Part shown: positions 1 to 8,643 of the stretch, piece after piece
How the letters are laid out: every line of letters starts with the position of its first letter
Numbering within the stretch: the first letter of the stretch is position 1
DNA from: Nocardiopsis sp. NRRL B-16309
Lineage (GTDB): Bacteria > Actinomycetota > Actinomycetes > Streptosporangiales > Streptosporangiaceae
Length of the DNA stretch: 64,000 bases
Direction of reading: 5' to 3'
Assembly (NCBI RefSeq): GCF_001279585.1
Contig: NZ_LGEC01000137.1
Coordinates: 62,001-126,000 of the forward strand
Program-made: the position numbers and the translations under genes
The notes under the pieces: model-generated
What the model was told of the DNA's origin: nothing
Seen by the model: only the letters and a program-made list of their open reading frames with translations
Database searches by the model: none

Positions 1-1212
1 CGTCCGGTCGCGCGGATCGCCACCCGGCGCACCGAGTACGCGCTGCGTGACGCCGACGGGACACCGCTCGTCCTGGTCGCCGACGACACGGTCACCGGCG
101 AGGCCACCGGCGCCGACTCCACCACCTGGCGGGAGGTCGAGGTGGAACTCGCCGACGGGGACCGCGCGCTCCAGGAACGCGTCGGCGAGCGCCTGGCCGC
201 GGCGGGCGCGGTCCCCTCCGCCACCGGGAGCAAACTGCTGACCGTGCTCGGCGACCGCGTCCCCCGGCCCGTGCTCCGCCCCGCGCCCCGGTCCTCGGGC
301 GGCACCGCGGGCGACGTCGTGCGGACCTACCTCTGGGACCAGGTCGAGCACCTGCTCGTCCACGACCCCCCGGTCCGCCTGGACGAACCCGACGCCGTCC
401 ACCAGATGCGCGTGGCCACCCGCCGCGTCCGCGCCGTGCTCCAGGTCTTCCCCGGGGCCCTGCGCCGGGACGCCACCCGGCCGGTCGCCGACGAGCTGCG
501 CCGCCTGTCGGGCGTGCTCGGCCTCGCCCGCGACCTGGAGGTGCTGCGCGAGCGCTGCGAGTCCTGGCTCACCGAGCTTCCGCAACGCACCGCCGGACAC
601 CGGCTCACCGGGGCCTGGCTCCGGGCGGTCGACGACCACCGCGCGGTCGAGCGGCGCCGCATCGACGAGGAGCTGGCGGGTGCGCGCTACCTCGCTCTCC
701 TCGACGCCCTGGACGGTCTGCGCACCGACCCGCCGCTGGCCGAGAGGGCCGGTGGGCAGGCGCGCACGGTCCTGGCCGAGGACCTCGCGCGGTCCTGCCT
801 CCGGATGGCCGACGCCCATGACCACGCGACGGCCGCCCGGGACGCCGACACACGCGTCACCGCCTGGCACGAGGTCCGCAAGGCCGCCAAACGCACCCGC
901 TACGCGGCCACCCTGGCCGCCCCCGCCCTGGGCCGCCCGGCCAAGCGCGTGCGCTCGTGGGCGAGCCGTCTGCAGGAGGTCCTGGGCGAACACCAGGACG
1001 GCGTGGCGCTGCGCGCCTACCTGGAGGAGCACGCGCACACCCTGGTCGCGGCGGACGAGGACCGGGACGCGGCCCTGGTGAGCCTCGGCGCCCTGGCCGG
1101 GGCGGAGGCCGTCCGGGGAACGGCGCTCATCGAGGAGGCGGCGCGGGTGTGGGCGAAGGGCCCCGATCCGCGCGACCCCCTGGCCGCGCATACCGGGCGG
1201 CGTCCTGGGTAG
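1..1212 (+). CDS. CYTH-CHAD domain protein, 5' end outside window
   Basis: The reading frame is open from base 1, so the N-terminus lies upstream of the window; 403 residues are visible. The first ~50 residues show the end of a CYTH (triphosphate tunnel) domain, including WREVEVEL, followed by GSKL. A CHAD domain then fills residues ~100-400, with the helical signature HQMRVATRRVRAVL near residue 132 and a second copy of the motif, WHEVRKAAKRTRYA, near residue 290. CYTH domains bind or hydrolyse triphosphates and CHAD domains bind inorganic polyphosphate, so a role in polyphosphate or triphosphate metabolism is known for the family and inferred here. It is cytoplasmic, with no membrane segment. 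The product is followed by 169 non-coding bases. Confidence 0.88.
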   Translation, partial: RPVARIATRRTEYALRDADGTPLVLVADDTVTGEATGADSTTWREVEVELADGDRALQERVGERLAAAGAVPSATGSKLLTVLGDRVPRPVLRPAPRSSGGTAGDVVRTYLWDQVEHLLVHDPPVRLDEPDAVHQMRVATRRVRAVLQVFPGALRRDATRPVADELRRLSGVLGLARDLEVLRERCESWLTELPQRTAGHRLTGAWLRAVDDHRAVERRRIDEELAGARYLALLDALDGLRTDPPLAERAGGQARTVLAEDLARSCLRMADAHDHATAARDADTRVTAWHEVRKAAKRTRYAATLAAPALGRPAKRVRSWASRLQEVLGEHQDGVALRAYLEEHAHTLVAADEDRDAALVSLGALAGAEAVRGTALIEEAARVWAKGPDPRDPLAAHTGRRPG

Positions 1213-1381
1213 GCGCGCCGGTGAGGCCGGTGAGCGGGAGCCCGGCGGGGCCGGTGGAGCGAGGGCGTTCGCCTGTGACACGGCCGCGGGGCCGCTCCCG
1301 CGGGCCGTGGCCCGCGGGGAACCCGAGGCCGCTCGGCCCCGTCGCTCTCGCCGCACCCCGGGAGTCAGGAGGAGGTACGAC

Positions 1382-2110
1382 ATGATCGCCTACCAGTCAT
1401 TGGTCGACCACGTCGGCGCGCACGAGGGAGTCGGCGACGCGGAGGAGGCCCGGCGCGCGATCGGCGCCGTCGTCTCCGTCGTGGCTCCACGGGTCGCGCC
1501 CGACACCCGGGAGAGGCTGCACGCGGCCCTGCCCCCGGCGCTCCAGGGACCCGCGGAGCAGGAGGGGGCGGCCGAGACGGGACTGACCGACTCCGGAGAC
1601 GTCGCCCGGCGCGTGGCGCGCGAACTCGGCCGCCGACCGGAGCGGGGCCTGTACCTGGCCGGTGTCGTCCTCTCGGAGATCGCCGAGTCCAGTCCGGACC
1701 TGCGTGAGGGGCTGGCCGCGTCGCTGCCGGAGGAACTCGCGGCCTGGGTCACCGATCCCGTGGGCGCGGCCGGCCGGTCCGACACGGGTGAGTCGGATGC
1801 GCCGAGCCGACTCGACGAGGAGACCCTGCGCGCCGCCCTGGGCAGGCTGCCCGACTGGGAGGGCGACACCCACGGGCTGACCAGGACCGTCCGGCTGCCG
1901 TCCGACCGGGTGCGCCCGCTCGTGGACGCGGTCGAGCGGATCGGCCGGGACATGAACCACGGGGCGTACCACGAGGTCACCGACGACGGTGTCGCCTTCA
2001 CCGTGCGGACGGCCTCGATCAGGGCGGTGACCACGCGCGACATCGAACTGGCCGAACGCATCGAGCAGGCGGTGGCCGAGGTCGGCTCGGGCGGCCGTCC
2101 GGGACCGTGA
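1382..2110 (+). CDS. DUF2267 protein with pterin dehydratase-like C-terminal domain
   Basis: The ATG at 1382 is chosen because AGGAGG lies about 8 bases upstream; 242 residues. The N-terminal ~130 residues are helical and match DUF2267 in pattern (VGDAEEARRAIGAVVSVVAP, and PERGLYLAGVVLSEIAE). The last ~85 residues resemble a 4a-hydroxytetrahydrobiopterin dehydratase (PCD/DCoH) fold: LPDWEGDTHGLTRTV, then MNHGAYHEV and the VTTRDIELAERIE ending, which parallels GLT-x2-D-x2-LA in true dehydratases. The usual HHP catalytic histidines are not intact (NHGAYHE), so enzymatic activity is doubtful and a binding or dimerisation role is more likely. Domain assignment is by eye. It appears monocistronic. 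Confidence 0.72.
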   Translation: MIAYQSLVDHVGAHEGVGDAEEARRAIGAVVSVVAPRVAPDTRERLHAALPPALQGPAEQEGAAETGLTDSGDVARRVARELGRRPERGLYLAGVVLSEIAESSPDLREGLAASLPEELAAWVTDPVGAAGRSDTGESDAPSRLDEETLRAALGRLPDWEGDTHGLTRTVRLPSDRVRPLVDAVERIGRDMNHGAYHEVTDDGVAFTVRTASIRAVTTRDIELAERIEQAVAEVGSGGRPGP

Positions 2111-2230
2111 CCGAAGGGCTTGTGGAGTGCGGCCGAGCGGTCCCGGGCCGGGGCCCTGTGGCTCTGGCACCAGGAGCCCGGTGTGGCGACTGTAGCCCCG
2201 CGGTTCCGGCTCTGACTCCGCGACCGCGAC

Positions 2231-2254
2231 ACCGACCTCGGGACCGACCTCGGG
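2231..2254. repeat. Two tandem 12-bp units upstream of the flavoprotein 3' end
   Basis: The unit ACCGACCTCGGG occurs twice in direct succession in the 180-bp space between the convergent genes ending at 2110 and 2291. It is GC-rich and flanked by further GGGACC runs. No function is evident; it may only reflect simple-sequence drift near a transcription end. Confidence 0.5.
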
Positions 2255-2290
2255 ACCGGGGCACTTCGGCCCGGGCCCGGGCCCCGGCGC

Positions 2291-3949
2291 CTACCCCAGT
2301 GCGGCGGCCGCGGCCCGGCCCGCGGTGCGGCCCGAGAACAGGCAGCCGCCCAGGAACGTGCCCTCCAGGGCGCGGTAGCCGTGCACGCCTCCGCCGCCGA
2401 ACCCGGCGACTTCACCCGCGGCGTACACCCCCGGCAGCGGGGTGCCGTCGGCGCGCAGCACCCGGGCGTCGAGGTCGGTGTGCAGGCCGCCCAGGGTCTT
2501 GCGGGTGAGGATGTGCAGGCGCACGGCGATCAGCGGGCCCGCCGCGGGGTCCAGGATCTGGTGCGGCGACGCCACCCGCGCGAGCCGGTCGCCCCGGTAC
2601 CTGCGGGCCGCGTGGATGCTCATGACCTGCACGTCCTTGGAGAAGGGGTTGACCAGTTCGCGGTCGCGGGCCACCACCTCGCGGGTGACGGTGTCGGCGT
2701 CGAGCACGCCGTCGCCCGCCACGGCCTTCATCTTGTCGATGAGCGCGGGCAGCCGGTCGGCGACCACGAAGTCCGCCCCGTGCTCCTTGAAGGCCTCCAC
2801 CGGCCCGGGCGCCCCCGGCAGCACCCGCTTGAGCACCAGCTTGAGGTCCTTGCCGGTCAGGTCCGGGTTCTGCTCCGAGCCCGAGAGCCCGAACTCCTTC
2901 TCGATGATCTTCTGGGAGAGCACGAACCACGTGTACTCGTGCCCGGTGTGCATGATGTGGTCCAGGGTGCCTAGGGTGTCGAACCCGGGCAGATAGGGCG
3001 CGGGCAGCCGCTTGCCGGTCGCGTCCAGCCACAGCGACGAGGGGCCGGGCAGGATGCGGATGCCGTGCCGTGCCCAGATGGGGTTCCAGTTCTGGATGCC
3101 CTCGGTGTAGTGCCACATGCGGTCGGGGTTGATGACCTGGCCGCCGGCCTTCTCGGTGATGCCCAGCATCCGGCCGTCGACGTGCTCGGGGACGCCGGAG
3201 AGCATGTGCTTGGGCGGCGTCCCGAGCCGCGCGGGCCAGTTCCGGCGCACCAGGTCGTGGTTGGCGCCGATCCCGCCGGAGGTGACCACGACGGCCTGCG
3301 CGCCCATCTCGAACTCGCCGACCGAGTCCCGGTTGCTGGCCTGGCCGCGCTCGGTGCCGCTGGGCGCCAGCACGGTGCCCCGCACCCCGGTGACCGTTCC
3401 GTCGCTGACCACGAGGTCGTCGACCCGGTGCCGGAAGCGCAGCTGGACCAGCCCCCGCTCGACCGCGGCGCGCACCCGCCGCTCGAACGGCGCCACGACG
3501 CCCGGACCGGTGCCCCACGTGATGTGGAATCGGGGCACCGAGTTGCCGTGCCCGCCCGCCAGGTAGCCGCCGCGCTCGGCCCACATGACGATGGGGAACC
3601 ACCGCATGCCCATCGCGTGCAGCCAGGCGCGCTTCTCCCCGGCGGCGAAGTCGACGTAGGCCTCCGCCCACTTGCGCGGCCAGGCGTCCTCGGGGCGGTC
3701 GAAGGCGGCGGTGCCCATCCAGTCCTGCAGGGCCAGTTCCGCCGAGTCCCTGACCCCCATCCGGCGCTGCTCGGGCGTGTCCACGAACATCAGGCCGCCG
3801 AACGACCAGTGCGCCTGGCCGCCCAGGGAGTGCTCGGGTTCCTGGTCCAGCAGCAGGACCCGCTTGCCCGCCTCGGCCAGTTCCGCCGTGGCGGCCAGTC
3901 CGGCCAGTCCGGCTCCGACGACGATCGCGTCGGCCTGCTCGATGCTCAT
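2291..3949 (-). CDS. FAD-binding dehydrogenase, 3-ketosteroid dehydrogenase-like
   Basis: 552 residues from the ATG at 3949, preceded by GAAGGGA as ribosome site. The N-terminus carries the dinucleotide-binding motif VVGAGLAGLAATAELAEAGKRVLLLDQ (residues ~9-35, GxGxxG then an acidic residue). The C-terminus has the FAD-closing segment GVYAAGEVAGFGGGGVHGYRALEGTFLGGC typical of the fumarate reductase/KstD flavoprotein superfamily. Length and motifs fit the actinobacterial 'FAD-binding dehydrogenase' group related to 3-ketosteroid delta-1-dehydrogenases, but no steroid gene is nearby, so the substrate is unknown. Cytoplasmic. It stands alone and is transcribed towards the DUF2267 gene. Confidence 0.85.
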   Translation of the reverse strand: MSIEQADAIVVGAGLAGLAATAELAEAGKRVLLLDQEPEHSLGGQAHWSFGGLMFVDTPEQRRMGVRDSAELALQDWMGTAAFDRPEDAWPRKWAEAYVDFAAGEKRAWLHAMGMRWFPIVMWAERGGYLAGGHGNSVPRFHITWGTGPGVVAPFERRVRAAVERGLVQLRFRHRVDDLVVSDGTVTGVRGTVLAPSGTERGQASNRDSVGEFEMGAQAVVVTSGGIGANHDLVRRNWPARLGTPPKHMLSGVPEHVDGRMLGITEKAGGQVINPDRMWHYTEGIQNWNPIWARHGIRILPGPSSLWLDATGKRLPAPYLPGFDTLGTLDHIMHTGHEYTWFVLSQKIIEKEFGLSGSEQNPDLTGKDLKLVLKRVLPGAPGPVEAFKEHGADFVVADRLPALIDKMKAVAGDGVLDADTVTREVVARDRELVNPFSKDVQVMSIHAARRYRGDRLARVASPHQILDPAAGPLIAVRLHILTRKTLGGLHTDLDARVLRADGTPLPGVYAAGEVAGFGGGGVHGYRALEGTFLGGCLFSGRTAGRAAAAALG

Positions 3950-4181
3950 GGACCCGTCCCTTCGTCGTGCCGCGCGGGGCACAGCGTGCGCGATGATGAC
4001 GACTCTGGCCCCGGAGCCCCCTCCGGACAAGGCCGGTGTGTGTTCCGCGCCATATCCTTTGTCACCGGGTGACAAGACCCGGGGTCGATGGCACCATGGT
4101 CCGGCCGTGGCCCGCACACGGTGCTCCGGACCCGGAGCAGACCGTGCCGCGCGGGCCGGGCACCCGTCAAAGGAATCCCCC

Positions 4182-5003
4182 GTGTACTTCCATCCCCCGA
4201 CCTTCGAGGCCGGTCCCGTGGCCACCGCGATCGGCCTGGGCGTGATCGCCTACCTCCTCGTCCTGCCGTTGGTCCTGCGGCGCCTGAAGTCGCCGTCCAC
4301 GCGGCCGGGGACCCCGGCGTCCCGCGTCTACCGGTTCACGTGCTGGGCGAGCCTGGGCGAGGTGCTGGCGGCCATGGCCTTCGTCGGCACCGCCACCGTC
4401 GTGAGCGTGGCCGACGTCGGGCTGGCCGCGCCGACCGTCTACTGGTTCGGCGACAACCCGGCCGCGACGATGGTCGCCCTTCTCGCCTACTGGGGGTGGC
4501 CGCTCCTGATCGTGGGCGTCGCCGTCCAGATCCGGGCCGGGGCGCGCCAGCGTGCCAAGATCGCGCGGGGCGAGGCCGAACCGCCGAGGCTGCCGCCCGG
4601 AACGGCCGCGCTCCTGCCGCGGAACGCGGGTGAGCGGGCCTGGATGGTGACGGCGTCCAGCGTGGGCGCGCTGGGCACGTTCGCCGTCGTCCACGCGGTG
4701 CTCGTCCCGCTGCTCCTGGTCCGGTTCGGGCTCCACCCTGGGGACGTGGTCCTGGGCGTCGCCCTACTCTCCGGTTGGGCCCTGTCCCACGGGGGCTGGC
4801 GCAGCGCGCTCACCATGGCGCTGTTCACGGCCCTGACCACTGGCGCCTACCTGTTCGTGATCGCGGGATCCCTGCTGTTCCCGCTGCTCTTCTGGGGGCT
4901 GTTCACCGCCGTGAACATCCTGGGCATCATGCACCTGAGCCGTGACCGGCCGCCGTCGGTTCCAACGAAGCCGGAGACCGACGGCTCGGCCAAGGAAGTC
5001 TGA
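4182..5003 (+). CDS. Multi-pass membrane protein of unknown function
   Basis: A GTG start at 4182 is supported by AAAGGA seven bases upstream; 273 residues. About five to six hydrophobic segments are visible: ATAIGLGVIAYLLVLPLVL near residue 15, LAAMAFVGTATVVSVADVGL near 63, ATMVALLAYWGWPLLIVGVAV near 95, a pair around residues 160-205, and GSLLFPLLFWGLFTAVNILG near 230. Loops between them are charged and rich in Arg. I do not recognise the family. It ends four bases from the convergent alcohol dehydrogenase gene. Divergent from the flavoprotein gene across ~230 bp that carries no obvious operator. Confidence 0.75.
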   Translation: MYFHPPTFEAGPVATAIGLGVIAYLLVLPLVLRRLKSPSTRPGTPASRVYRFTCWASLGEVLAAMAFVGTATVVSVADVGLAAPTVYWFGDNPAATMVALLAYWGWPLLIVGVAVQIRAGARQRAKIARGEAEPPRLPPGTAALLPRNAGERAWMVTASSVGALGTFAVVHAVLVPLLLVRFGLHPGDVVLGVALLSGWALSHGGWRSALTMALFTALTTGAYLFVIAGSLLFPLLFWGLFTAVNILGIMHLSRDRPPSVPTKPETDGSAKEV

Positions 5004-5007
5004 GCCC

Positions 5008-6102
5008 TCAGGCGCCGAAGCGGACCAGCGACCGGCCGCCCTGGCCCCGGCGCATGCGCTCGAAGGCCTCGGGCACCCCTTCCAGGGAGATCTCGTCGGT
5101 GATCATCGCGGACAGCTTCAGATCGCCCGAGCGCACCTGCTCGGCCAGCACGGGGATGTCGCGGGCCGGGTCGCTGGACCCGAACACGCATCCGCGCAGC
5201 GTGCGTGCCTGGTGGAACAGCTCCAGGGCGTTGAAGCTCACCTCGTCGTCGACCCTGCCGAGTCCGACGACGGTGACGGTGCCCCCGCGCCGGGTCGCCT
5301 TCCACGCCGCGCGCACGACCTTGGCCGACCCGACGACCTCGAAGACGTGGTCGGCGCCCCGGCCCTCGGTCAGCCCGCGCACCTGCTTGGTCAGTGTCGT
5401 GTCGGCCACCAGGAAGTCGGTGGCGCCCAGCGACCGGGCCAGGTCCTCCTTGGCGGGGGAGACGTCCACCGCGATGAGGGGGTCGGCCCCGGCCAGGCGG
5501 GCCGCCTGCAGCAGCGACAGGCCCACGCCGCCCAGGCCCATCACCACGGCGGACTGGCCCGGGCGCACCCGCGCGGAGTTGTTGACCGCTCCCCAGCCGG
5601 TGATGACCGCGCAGCCCAGCACGGCCGCGACCGACGGGTCGATGCCGTCGGGCAGGGGGACGACGGCGTGCGCGGGCACGACCGTGGCCTCGGCGAAGGC
5701 GCCGGTGCCCAGCCCCGGGTAGACGGGGGTGCCGTCGGTGAGCGCCGCGTAGGGCGTCAGCATGCCGTCCAGGGCGTGCTCGCACAGGTGGGGCTCGTCC
5801 TGGCGGCAGAACCAGCACTCGCGGCACGGCGGCGCCCAGTTGAGGATCACCTGCTGGCCCGGCATCACACTGGTCACGCCCTCGCCGACGGCCTCGACGG
5901 TCCCGGTGCCCTCGTGTCCCAGGACGGCGGGCATCTTCTGTGCCAGGGTGCCGTTGGACAGGGACAGGTCGGAGTGGCAGACGCCGGCGGCGGCGATGCG
6001 GACCCGCACCTGGCCGGGGCCGGGGTCGGGAAGGACCACGTCGCGGATCTCCGGGGGCGCGTCGATCTCGTGGAAGACGGCGGCCTTGACGGTCGTACTC
6101 AT
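5008..6102 (-). CDS. Zinc-dependent medium-chain alcohol dehydrogenase
   Basis: 364 residues from ATG 6102. The catalytic zinc ligands are seen in GVCHSDLS and LGHEGTGTVEAVGEGV. The structural zinc site is CRECWFCRQDEPHLC (residues ~89-103). The NAD(P)-binding motif is VVMGLGGVGLSLLQAARLAG, followed by a basic/acidic selector region. Length and the four-cysteine lobe place it with class III-like, NAD-linked alcohol/aldehyde dehydrogenases of actinobacteria (some use mycothiol or NDMA); which alcohol is not decidable. A TetR-type palindrome at 6141-6156 lies 39 bases upstream and probably controls it. Confidence 0.9.
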   Translation of the reverse strand: MSTTVKAAVFHEIDAPPEIRDVVLPDPGPGQVRVRIAAAGVCHSDLSLSNGTLAQKMPAVLGHEGTGTVEAVGEGVTSVMPGQQVILNWAPPCRECWFCRQDEPHLCEHALDGMLTPYAALTDGTPVYPGLGTGAFAEATVVPAHAVVPLPDGIDPSVAAVLGCAVITGWGAVNNSARVRPGQSAVVMGLGGVGLSLLQAARLAGADPLIAVDVSPAKEDLARSLGATDFLVADTTLTKQVRGLTEGRGADHVFEVVGSAKVVRAAWKATRRGGTVTVVGLGRVDDEVSFNALELFHQARTLRGCVFGSSDPARDIPVLAEQVRSGDLKLSAMITDEISLEGVPEAFERMRRGQGGRSLVRFGA

Positions 6103-6140
6103 GGGGGCGCTCCAATCGCGGACTGCCGTGACCCTAGCAA

Positions 6141-6156
6141 TACCGACCGGTTGGTA
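6141..6156. promoter_or_regulatory. Candidate TetR-type operator before the alcohol dehydrogenase
   Basis: TACCGACCGGTTGGTA is a 16-bp palindrome with a single mismatched pair. It lies 39 bases upstream of the alcohol dehydrogenase start, in the 286-bp region shared with the divergent dimethylargininase gene. Form and length are typical of TetR-family operators. A related sequence occurs at 27970-27985. The TetR gene at 7426 is a possible but unproven partner. Confidence 0.5.
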
Positions 6157-6388
6157 CATCTTTCGGGTGGGGCGTGCTGGGCTCCTGCCATCGTGCTCCC
6201 CTGACGGGGGAGACGGGAGCGGCGTTTTGACGAAATCGCCGAACTCCTGGCGGGGACTTTGGGGAAATCGCCATCGTGGCCGCCCTGTCCCGCGGGTATC
6301 TTCGTCGCGTCCGTGCGGACGGTGTGACGCCGTCCACACCTGCTCACCGCCGGGGGCACGGCCGCCCGGCGCGCGTCTGGGAGGTTCC

Positions 6389-7219
6389 ATGGCTCGATCC
6401 GGGGATGCGGTACGGACCCGGCGGCACTACCTGATGTGCCCGCCCACCTACTTCGCCGTCGAGTACGCGATCAATCCCTGGATGGACCCGGCGGCAGGTG
6501 TGGACCGCGCGCGGGCGATCCGGCAGTGGGAGGGCCTGCGCGACCTGTACCGGTCGCTGGGCCACCGGGTCAGCGAGATCACCCCGATCGACGGCCTGCC
6601 CGACATGGTCTTCGCCGCCAACGGCGCCCTGGTCGTCGACGGCCGGGTCTACGGCGCCCGCTTCGCCAGTGCCGAGCGCACCCCCGAGGGGCCCGCCTAC
6701 CTGGACTGGTTCCGCCAGGCCGGGTTCACCGAGACCCGCGAGCCCAAGCACGTCAACGAGGGCGAGGGCGACTTCATCACCCTGGACGAGGTCGTCCTCG
6801 CGGCCACGGGCTTTCGGACCGAGGCCGCCGCCCACCAGGAGGCCGAGCGCTTCCTCGGCCGCCCCGTCATCACCCTGCAACTGGTCGACCCGCGCTTCTA
6901 CCACCTGGACACCGCCCTGTTCGCGCTCTCCGGCGACCAGGTCGCCTACTACCCGGGCGCCTTCTCCGACGGCAGCAGGCGCGTCCTGGCGTCGCTGTTC
7001 CCCGACGCCCTGCTGGCCACGGAGGAGGACGCGGCCGTCCTGGGGCTCAACGCGGTCTGCGACGGGACCGACGTCGTCATCGCGGCCGAGGCCGTGGCCC
7101 TGGCCGAGCGGCTGCGCGGCCTGGGCTACCGCGTGCACCCGGTGGAGCTGGACGAGCTGCGCAAGGCCGGTGGCGGCGCCAAGTGCTGCACCCTGGAGAT
7201 CCGCGACGCACGCGACTGA
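6389..7219 (+). CDS. ddaH: Dimethylargininase (DDAH) / amidinotransferase-fold hydrolase
   Basis: 276 residues from ATG 6389, with GGGAGG just upstream. The guanidino-modifying (amidinotransferase, five-bladed propeller) fold is recognisable: MCPPTYFAVEYAINPWM near residue 17, FAANGALV, NEGEGDF, the active-site histidine in FYHLDTALF and the catalytic cysteine in GGAKCCTLEI near the C-terminus. Family members hydrolyse N-methylated arginines to citrulline plus dimethylamine; related actinobacterial enzymes may act on other guanidino compounds. The neighbouring 14-20 kb cluster also processes guanidino compounds, which fits an arginine-catabolic setting, but the two are not in one operon. Confidence 0.82.
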   Translation: MARSGDAVRTRRHYLMCPPTYFAVEYAINPWMDPAAGVDRARAIRQWEGLRDLYRSLGHRVSEITPIDGLPDMVFAANGALVVDGRVYGARFASAERTPEGPAYLDWFRQAGFTETREPKHVNEGEGDFITLDEVVLAATGFRTEAAAHQEAERFLGRPVITLQLVDPRFYHLDTALFALSGDQVAYYPGAFSDGSRRVLASLFPDALLATEEDAAVLGLNAVCDGTDVVIAAEAVALAERLRGLGYRVHPVELDELRKAGGGAKCCTLEIRDARD

Positions 7220-7425
7220 CAAGTCGGGGGCGGCGAAAACGCACCCATGTGCGCATCCCGGTCACTAAACGTGGCCGGATGTGGGAAATACCACTCTGGG
7301 TCAGGCTGGACTTACTGATAGCTACTGGTCACGCGCGTGGGACCGCTCTCGGGCCGTCGGGGGCCGCCGGACCTCGGGACGATGGCCCCTGGTCAAAAAC
7401 GCCCCGGCCCCTAGGGTTTGGAGAT

Positions 7426-8076
7426 GTGAAGACCAAACAGCGCCGACTACCGCGTCGGGTCCGGGAACAGCAGATGATCGACGCCGCCGTCACCGCTTTC
7501 TCCAAGGGCGACTACCACACGGTACGCGTGGAGGAGATCGCGGAGGCGGCCGGTACGTCCAAGCCCACCGTCTACCACTACCTCGGCTCCAAGGAAGGTC
7601 TGTTCACCGCCTGTGTGCGCCGGGAGGCCGAACGGCTCATCCAGGCCATCCGCAGGGCCGTCCACGAGCCCCCGGCCGACGCCGGGGACGACCCCCTGCG
7701 CCGTGGGATCCAGGCCTTCTTCACCTACGTCACCGAGAACCGCGAGAGCTGGACGGTCCTGTACCGCCGCGCCGCCGTCCAGGGCGAGCCCTTCGCGGCC
7801 GAGGCCACCCGCGTGCGCGAGCGCGTGATGGCCGAGATCGTCGACCTCGTCACCACCTGCACCCGAGGCGCGCCCGGCGCGACGGCCCCCCACGACCGCC
7901 GCTGCCCTGACGCCAAGGACGCCCAGCTGATGGCGCGCATCGCCGTCAGTACCGCCGACGCCTTCGCCGACTGGCTCGTGGAGCACCCCGAGGAGTCGCC
8001 CGACGCCATGGCCGGGCACGTCACCGAGCTCGCCCGCTCCCACCTGGGCGAGAACCGGGCCGGCGCCGCACTGTGA
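7426..8076 (+). CDS. TetR family transcriptional regulator
   Basis: 216 residues from a GTG at 7426. No strong ribosome site is visible (AGGG about 12 bases upstream), so the transcript may be near-leaderless. The N-terminal TetR HTH is clear: MIDAAVTAFSKGDYHTV, then VEEIAEAAGTSKPTVYHYLGSKEGLF (residues ~30-56). The C-terminal ligand-binding domain is all-helical and contains a small Cys/His segment (CTRGAPGATAPHDRRC). The ligand is unknown. Possible targets are itself, or genes behind the TetR-like palindromes at 6141 and 27970; no link can be shown here. A hairpin follows at 8097-8122. Confidence 0.9.
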   Translation: MKTKQRRLPRRVREQQMIDAAVTAFSKGDYHTVRVEEIAEAAGTSKPTVYHYLGSKEGLFTACVRREAERLIQAIRRAVHEPPADAGDDPLRRGIQAFFTYVTENRESWTVLYRRAAVQGEPFAAEATRVRERVMAEIVDLVTTCTRGAPGATAPHDRRCPDAKDAQLMARIAVSTADAFADWLVEHPEESPDAMAGHVTELARSHLGENRAGAAL

Positions 8077-8096
8077 GGAAGACGAGGGTCCCCGCT

Positions 8097-8122
8097 GTCC
8101 CCGTGCCGTCCGGCACGGGGAC
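8097..8122 (+). terminator. Hairpin terminator after tetR
   Basis: A perfect 11-bp stem, GTCCCCGTGCC paired with GGCACGGGGAC, closes a 4-base loop 20 bases after the tetR stop codon. There is no U-tract, as is common for actinobacterial terminators. Confidence 0.6.
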
Positions 8123-8595
8123 GACTCGTCCGACCTGACGACCCGTCACACGCGCACGCCCGCCGGAACGGCGCCGTGAGGACTCCGGCGCGCCCACCCG
8201 GTGACCCGCGCCCAGGACGATCCGGTTCGCCGGGGACCACCGGTCGGCCCGTCCACGGCACCCGCACTCATGCGCTTCCGTCGCCCGTTGCGCCCCGCGC
8301 ACTCGTGCGCGTCCGCCGACCGCGGCGCCCGGCACTCCGTCTCGTCCACGGTCCGCTCGCGCTTCGCGAGAGCCTGCCGCCCGTGGCGATCTCACCTTCC
8401 GCCCGCCTTTCGTGGCCCGGTGACCGGCGCTCTCTGCCTCGCCTGCGTTCCTGCCGCGTGCGGCGCCTCTGTCCGGTGCCGCGTGGGTCCGTGGCGCCCG
8501 GCGCCCCCCGCCTCGCTCGCGTTCCTTCGGTGCCCGTTTGCTGACGTGGAGTGGTCGTTTCCTGCCTTCGCGGGTGGTTTGACCAGCTATGGGCT

Positions 8596-8634
8596 TTAGG
8601 TTAGCCTCCCCTTGCTTTGGTAAGGCTGCCCTCA
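8596..8634 (+). promoter_or_regulatory. Two adjoining IdeR/DmdR-type iron boxes
   Basis: The known consensus is TTAGGTTAGGCTAACCTAA. The first site, TTAGGTTAGCCTCCCCTTG (8596-8614), keeps the complete left half and about 14 of 19 positions. The second, TTTGGTAAGGCTGCCCTCA (8616-8634), also keeps about 14 of 19. Their starts are 20 bp apart, on one helix face, directly before the ribosome site of the siderophore operon. This predicts iron-dependent repression of the whole five-gene unit. Confidence 0.75.
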
Positions 8635-8643
8635 GGAGTTTCC

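Larger units (their letters stand above)
8077..8643. other. 567-bp non-coding interval between tetR and the siderophore operon
   Basis: Open frames here have no ribosome sites and look like random high-GC frames. The visible content is a terminator-like hairpin at the left end and two overlapping iron boxes at the right end. The middle (8160-8580) is C-rich and poorly structured, and I see no recognisable RNA gene. Confidence 0.6.

Noticed and set aside
2291..4225. Long N-terminal extension of the FAD dehydrogenase
   Set aside because: The 90 extra residues have random-frame composition; MSIEQADAIVVGAG with a ribosome site is the natural start.
8160..8580. Small genes in the C-rich interval before the siderophore operon
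   Set aside because: No ribosome sites, arginine/proline-rich random-frame composition and no similarity to known proteins.
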